DNA of 64,000 bases from BOKV01 sp041397525 (GTDB lineage Bacteria > Pseudomonadota > Alphaproteobacteria > Rhizobiales > Rhizobiaceae): NCBI GenBank assembly GCA_041397525.1, contig JAWKWL010000005.1, positions 186,001 through 250,000 on the forward strand. Direction: 5' to 3'. Shown here in pieces: positions 61,470-64,000 of the stretch. Below the pieces are notes generated by a model. That model had not been told where the DNA came from. It did not search any database and saw only the letters and a program-made list of their open reading frames with translations. Both the position numbers and the translations under genes were made by a program. Position 1 is the first letter of the stretch. Each line of letters begins with the position of its first letter.

Positions 61470-62114
61470 ATGACTGGTACAGCACGGGAAATTTCGACCA
61501 ATGAACGCATTGCCGATGCGATCGTGCATGGAATCGGTATCGGTTCGAGCCTGGTCGCAGTGCCATTGTTGCTGGCCTTCGCCATTCCCCGCGTCAGCAT
61601 CGGAACCAGTATCAGTCTCGCGGTCTATGGCGCAGCGATCATTACACTTTTCATGGTTTCAGCTGCCTATCACCTGGTTCCGCATCTCGACTGGAAACCG
61701 GTGCTCAAGCGCTTTGACCAGGCGGCGATATTCATCAAGATAGCCGGTACCTATACCCCGCTCGCGGTCATTCTGGGCAGCATCTTCGCTTATGTTGTAT
61801 TGGCGCTGGTCTGGGTTGCAGCACTCGCCGGTGCCATAGCCAAACTGGCGCTGGGGCCGCGTTTCGAGCGCATATCCGTCGCGCTCTATCTGCCTCTCGG
61901 TTGGGCGAGCCTGCTGCTCGTCTGGCCGATCTTCACAACATTGCCCCTGGCTGTTTCGGTCCTCATTGTGACCGGTGGCGTCATCTACACGCTCGGCGTC
62001 GTCTTCCACATGTGGGAGAGCCTGCGTTTCCAGAACGCGATCTGGCATGTTTGTGTATTGTTGGCTTCCGCCTGCCATTTCGCTGCGGTTTCAGGAGCGT
62101 CGCTGGCTGTCTGA
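61470..62114 (+). CDS. hemolysin III family membrane protein
   Basis: A 214-residue member of the hemolysin III/PAQR-like family with seven hydrophobic helices. Signature elements: ERIADAIVHGIGI (about residues 12-24), SAAYHLVP (about 65-72) with the metal-ligand His, and a C-terminal WHVCVLLASACHFAAV. Despite the name, haemolytic activity is not expected; the fold resembles zinc-dependent ceramidase-like receptors. The preceding 98 bases hold no gene. Confidence 0.88.
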   Translation: MTGTAREISTNERIADAIVHGIGIGSSLVAVPLLLAFAIPRVSIGTSISLAVYGAAIITLFMVSAAYHLVPHLDWKPVLKRFDQAAIFIKIAGTYTPLAVILGSIFAYVVLALVWVAALAGAIAKLALGPRFERISVALYLPLGWASLLLVWPIFTTLPLAVSVLIVTGGVIYTLGVVFHMWESLRFQNAIWHVCVLLASACHFAAVSGASLAV

Positions 62115-62238
62115 GCCCACCCGCCTTGGTGTGCATTTTCACGCATCCAGTACACACCGTTACCCCTATCTGTTGTTTAACGGAAGCGGCCCACGTGCCG
62201 GTTCGAAACATACGAACCAACAGACAGGAAACACCAAA

Positions 62239-62922
62239 ATGAACATCAAGCCACTGCGCACTGCCGCACTTACAATCCTGGCGCTTGCAACCATAGCAAC
62301 CGCATCATCCTGCGCCAACGCGCTGACCCGTATCGCAGGCGCTGCTGCTCCACAGGCAAGTCCGGATCTGGTTCAGGTCAGTACCCGGATAACGACATCC
62401 AACATTGCAACGGCCTATTTCCCAGGTGGAAAATTTGTCCGTGTCAACGGCAATACCTGGATGGAGCAGGGCGACAACGGCTCGATTTTCAATTTTGTCC
62501 AGACCGGCACCGATGCGAATTTCGTCTACCTCAACGATGCCTCCCGCAATGTCCAGATTGCCATCGGCATCAATACACGCAAGATCCACTATGCCGAGCG
62601 CGGCGGCCAGTTCCGCGACCTCTATCTCGTCACCGCGATGGAGACGGGTCGCACCGGTGTGGTTTCACAAAATCCGCCACGCGTGACGATCAGCCAATAC
62701 AGTTGCAATGATGGCATTCCGCTGATCGTCCGTTTCGAAGAGATCAATGGCCGGTTTACAGCTTTTGCCAGCCATGACAGTCTGCCTGAAGTCCGGCTGC
62801 CGCAGGTTGTTTCAGGTTCCGGCAACCTGTTCGATAGTGGCAGCTACCAATTGCACGCCAAGGGCAGGCAGGCCTATTTGAACTTCAACGGCATTGAAGA
62901 CAGCTGTGTGCTCGACCGATAA
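62239..62922 (+). CDS. exported protein with MliC-like C-terminal domain
   Basis: A 227-residue protein with a signal peptide (residues 1-24; CAN at residues 25-27 may be a lipobox or cleavage region). The N-terminal 110 residues form an unrecognised beta-rich domain (FVRVNGNTWMEQGDNG). The C-terminal 70 residues match the MliC/PliC C-type lysozyme inhibitor pattern: YSC, VRFEE, LP-x-VVSGSG, then GRQAYLNF and a final Cys. The predicted disulfide joins the YSC Cys to the last one. The start at 62239 follows a GGAAAC sequence. The next gene follows 30 bases later, same strand. Confidence 0.75.
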   Translation: MNIKPLRTAALTILALATIATASSCANALTRIAGAAAPQASPDLVQVSTRITTSNIATAYFPGGKFVRVNGNTWMEQGDNGSIFNFVQTGTDANFVYLNDASRNVQIAIGINTRKIHYAERGGQFRDLYLVTAMETGRTGVVSQNPPRVTISQYSCNDGIPLIVRFEEINGRFTAFASHDSLPEVRLPQVVSGSGNLFDSGSYQLHAKGRQAYLNFNGIEDSCVLDR

Positions 62923-62952
62923 CCAGAAGCGGAAACTGAAGGAGACTGTTCC

Positions 62953-63840
62953 ATGCGCCCCAGACTATCCGCATTGTTTGCCGCCGTCCTTGTGCTCGCC
63001 GTCAATTCAGCGCCTGCTTCGGCACAGAACCCCGATGGCTTCCAGTGGTCATCCGTCCAGTTCACCGATGAGGCAGAACGAGGCGTCACCGCATCGCTTC
63101 TTCGCTACTCGGTCCCTGAAACGGACAATGTGCTGGTGGAGGGTTATTGCAATGCCCGTTCCTCGGCCACTTCTGTGGCGGTGAAGTTCAGCGCTAATTT
63201 CGGCAATGCTGCAAACGGCGATTTTGTCCAGGTTCGTTTCCTCGGCGAAGGCTTCAACACCATCTATCCAGCCGTGGTCGATATTCCACAGTCGGAAGAA
63301 GGCTTGTATGGCGTGCGCATGGATCTGCCTTTCGAGGACCCGCTCTGGTCCGCGCTCAAGCGCATGTCCGATATTTCCTATTCGGTCAATGGTGGCCAGT
63401 TTGTCACGCTCGGACTTTCCGGGTCGAGCAGGGCCATCAACCAGTTTCTCGATGAATGCATGTTCTATGGAGGGCAGGGCGGTGGCCTGGTCCAGGGCAC
63501 GCAGCCAACCCAACCACAGCCATCGCAGCCATTTGATCCGCGCTGGGCAAGCTGCGAGACACTTGGCAGCAATCGGTCCCAGCGTTCCGACATTCCTGTT
63601 ACCATGACTTTTGTCAATCGCAGTGAGGGCTATCGCGCAGTCATGTGGATCGGCTTTGACGGCCAGCCGGTGAATTATGCCAATCTCAATCCCGGCGAAC
63701 AGTTCTCGGTTTCGACATTTGTCACGCATCCCTGGATGTTTACCGACGGACCCGGTAACTGCCTCGAGATGGTCATGCCGCAGCAGGGCGTCAAAGTGTT
63801 CAACATCACTGCCCCGAATCGCGATTTCGGGCCGGAATAG
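62953..63840 (+). CDS. secreted protein with VHL-beta-like C-terminal domain
   Basis: A 295-residue protein with a signal peptide (about residues 1-25, ending ASAQ). The N-terminal part is Ser/Gly rich with several Cys and a Gln/Pro linker (about 180-195). The C-terminal 75 residues carry the VHL-beta pattern: VTMTFVNRSEGYRAVMWI-x-FDGQP, YANLNPGE, HPWMF and a Cys-containing end. Bacterial VHL-beta domains are rare and of unknown function. The gene lies 30 bases after the MliC-like gene, so the two form a likely secretory pair. Confidence 0.75.
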   Translation: MRPRLSALFAAVLVLAVNSAPASAQNPDGFQWSSVQFTDEAERGVTASLLRYSVPETDNVLVEGYCNARSSATSVAVKFSANFGNAANGDFVQVRFLGEGFNTIYPAVVDIPQSEEGLYGVRMDLPFEDPLWSALKRMSDISYSVNGGQFVTLGLSGSSRAINQFLDECMFYGGQGGGLVQGTQPTQPQPSQPFDPRWASCETLGSNRSQRSDIPVTMTFVNRSEGYRAVMWIGFDGQPVNYANLNPGEQFSVSTFVTHPWMFTDGPGNCLEMVMPQQGVKVFNITAPNRDFGPE

Positions 63841-63843
63841 GGA

Positions 63844-64000
63844 TCATTTCCAGCGCTCGGCAGCCTCGTTGTCGGCCTCGCGGGCATCCACCCATTTGCC
63901 CTCGCTGCCGTCGATCAGGTGTTCCTTTTTCCACAACGGTGCCCGCGTCTTGAGGAAATCCATCAGGAACGAGGCTGCCTCGAACGCCGCCTGGCGGTGT
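63844..64000 (-). CDS. moaE: molybdopterin synthase catalytic subunit (3' part)
   Basis: The C-terminal 51 residues of a MoaE protein, cut by the window edge: starts HRQAAFEAASFLMDFLKTR, has the conserved APLWKKEH and ends DNEAAERWK. MoaE inserts sulfur to make molybdopterin. The stop codon is three bases from the convergent VHL-like gene's end. One leftover base at 64000 is not in a complete codon. Confidence 0.88.
   Translation of the reverse strand, partial: HRQAAFEAASFLMDFLKTRAPLWKKEHLIDGSEGKWVDAREADNEAAERWK

Noticed and set aside
1..64000. tRNA, rRNA, CRISPR or insertion sequence
   Set aside because: No cloverleaf-like intergenic segment, regular spacer repeat, transposase or terminal repeats were seen by reading; a tRNAscan or repeat search would settle it.

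Overview
The window looks like the core chromosome of an alphaproteobacterium of the order Hyphomicrobiales (Rhizobiales). The main evidence is gene order. The blocks rpsF-rpsR-DUF2232-rplI-dnaB-alr, radA-cvpA-purF-SDR, fabD-fabG-acpP-fabF-mltG-yicC-gmk and lptF-lptG-lptD-surA-pdxA-rsmA are typical of that order, as are a TIGR02301 protein and the GC-rich codon use. Nearly all the sequence is coding. I see no rRNA, tRNA, CRISPR array, insertion sequence or prophage.

Layout. 1-3.1 kb: small conserved genes, a Nudix hydrolase, a YedK-type SRAP protein and a LysE/ArgO exporter. 3.2-8.3 kb: cysS preceded by a tiny cysteine-rich leader ORF, a vapBC toxin-antitoxin pair, two tandem GFA-family genes, a 40-residue membrane peptide and cimA. 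8.5-14.4 kb: RarD, a LOG-type phosphoribohydrolase, a LysM protein, an Atm1/HMT-type ABC exporter and an EF-hand protein. 14.5-17.7 kb: phospholipid genes psd and pssA with a convergent acyl-ACP synthetase-like gene. 17.9-30.1 kb: an unknown membrane protein, then, mostly on the minus strand, the purF/cvpA/radA and dnaB/rplI/rpsR/rpsF blocks. These are interrupted by a fatty acid desaturase and a His/Met-rich membrane-anchored protein.

30.4-34.3 kb is accessory-like: a lipoprotein with an alpha/beta-hydrolase look, a complete luxR-luxI quorum-sensing pair with a perfect inverted repeat upstream of luxI, a RadC/JAB protein and a small gene behind an FNR/FixK-like site. 34.4-42.4 kb holds fatty acid synthesis (with an MFS gene inserted between fabG and acpP), mltG, yicC and gmk. 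42.4-50.2 kb is the outer-membrane biogenesis operon transcribed lptF-lptG-lptD-surA-like-pdxA-rsmA. 50.7-59.3 kb: pepA, holC, a methyltransferase, a TPR protein, an ABC-F ATPase, a GST, ndk and a nitroreductase. 59.3-64 kb: a lipoprotein, a CGNR/ABATE regulator divergent from an orphan LivH-type permease, a hemolysin III protein, two secreted proteins (MliC-like and VHL-beta-like) and the 3' end of moaE.

The most unusual element is the 19-codon ORF at 3308-3367, with four Cys codons within seven. It starts where a predicted promoter would begin transcription and lies just upstream of cysteinyl-tRNA synthetase, so it is a candidate cysteine-sensing leader. Starts were moved from the longest ORF wherever a Shine-Dalgarno site, a terminator or family alignment argued for it; each choice is explained in its entry.
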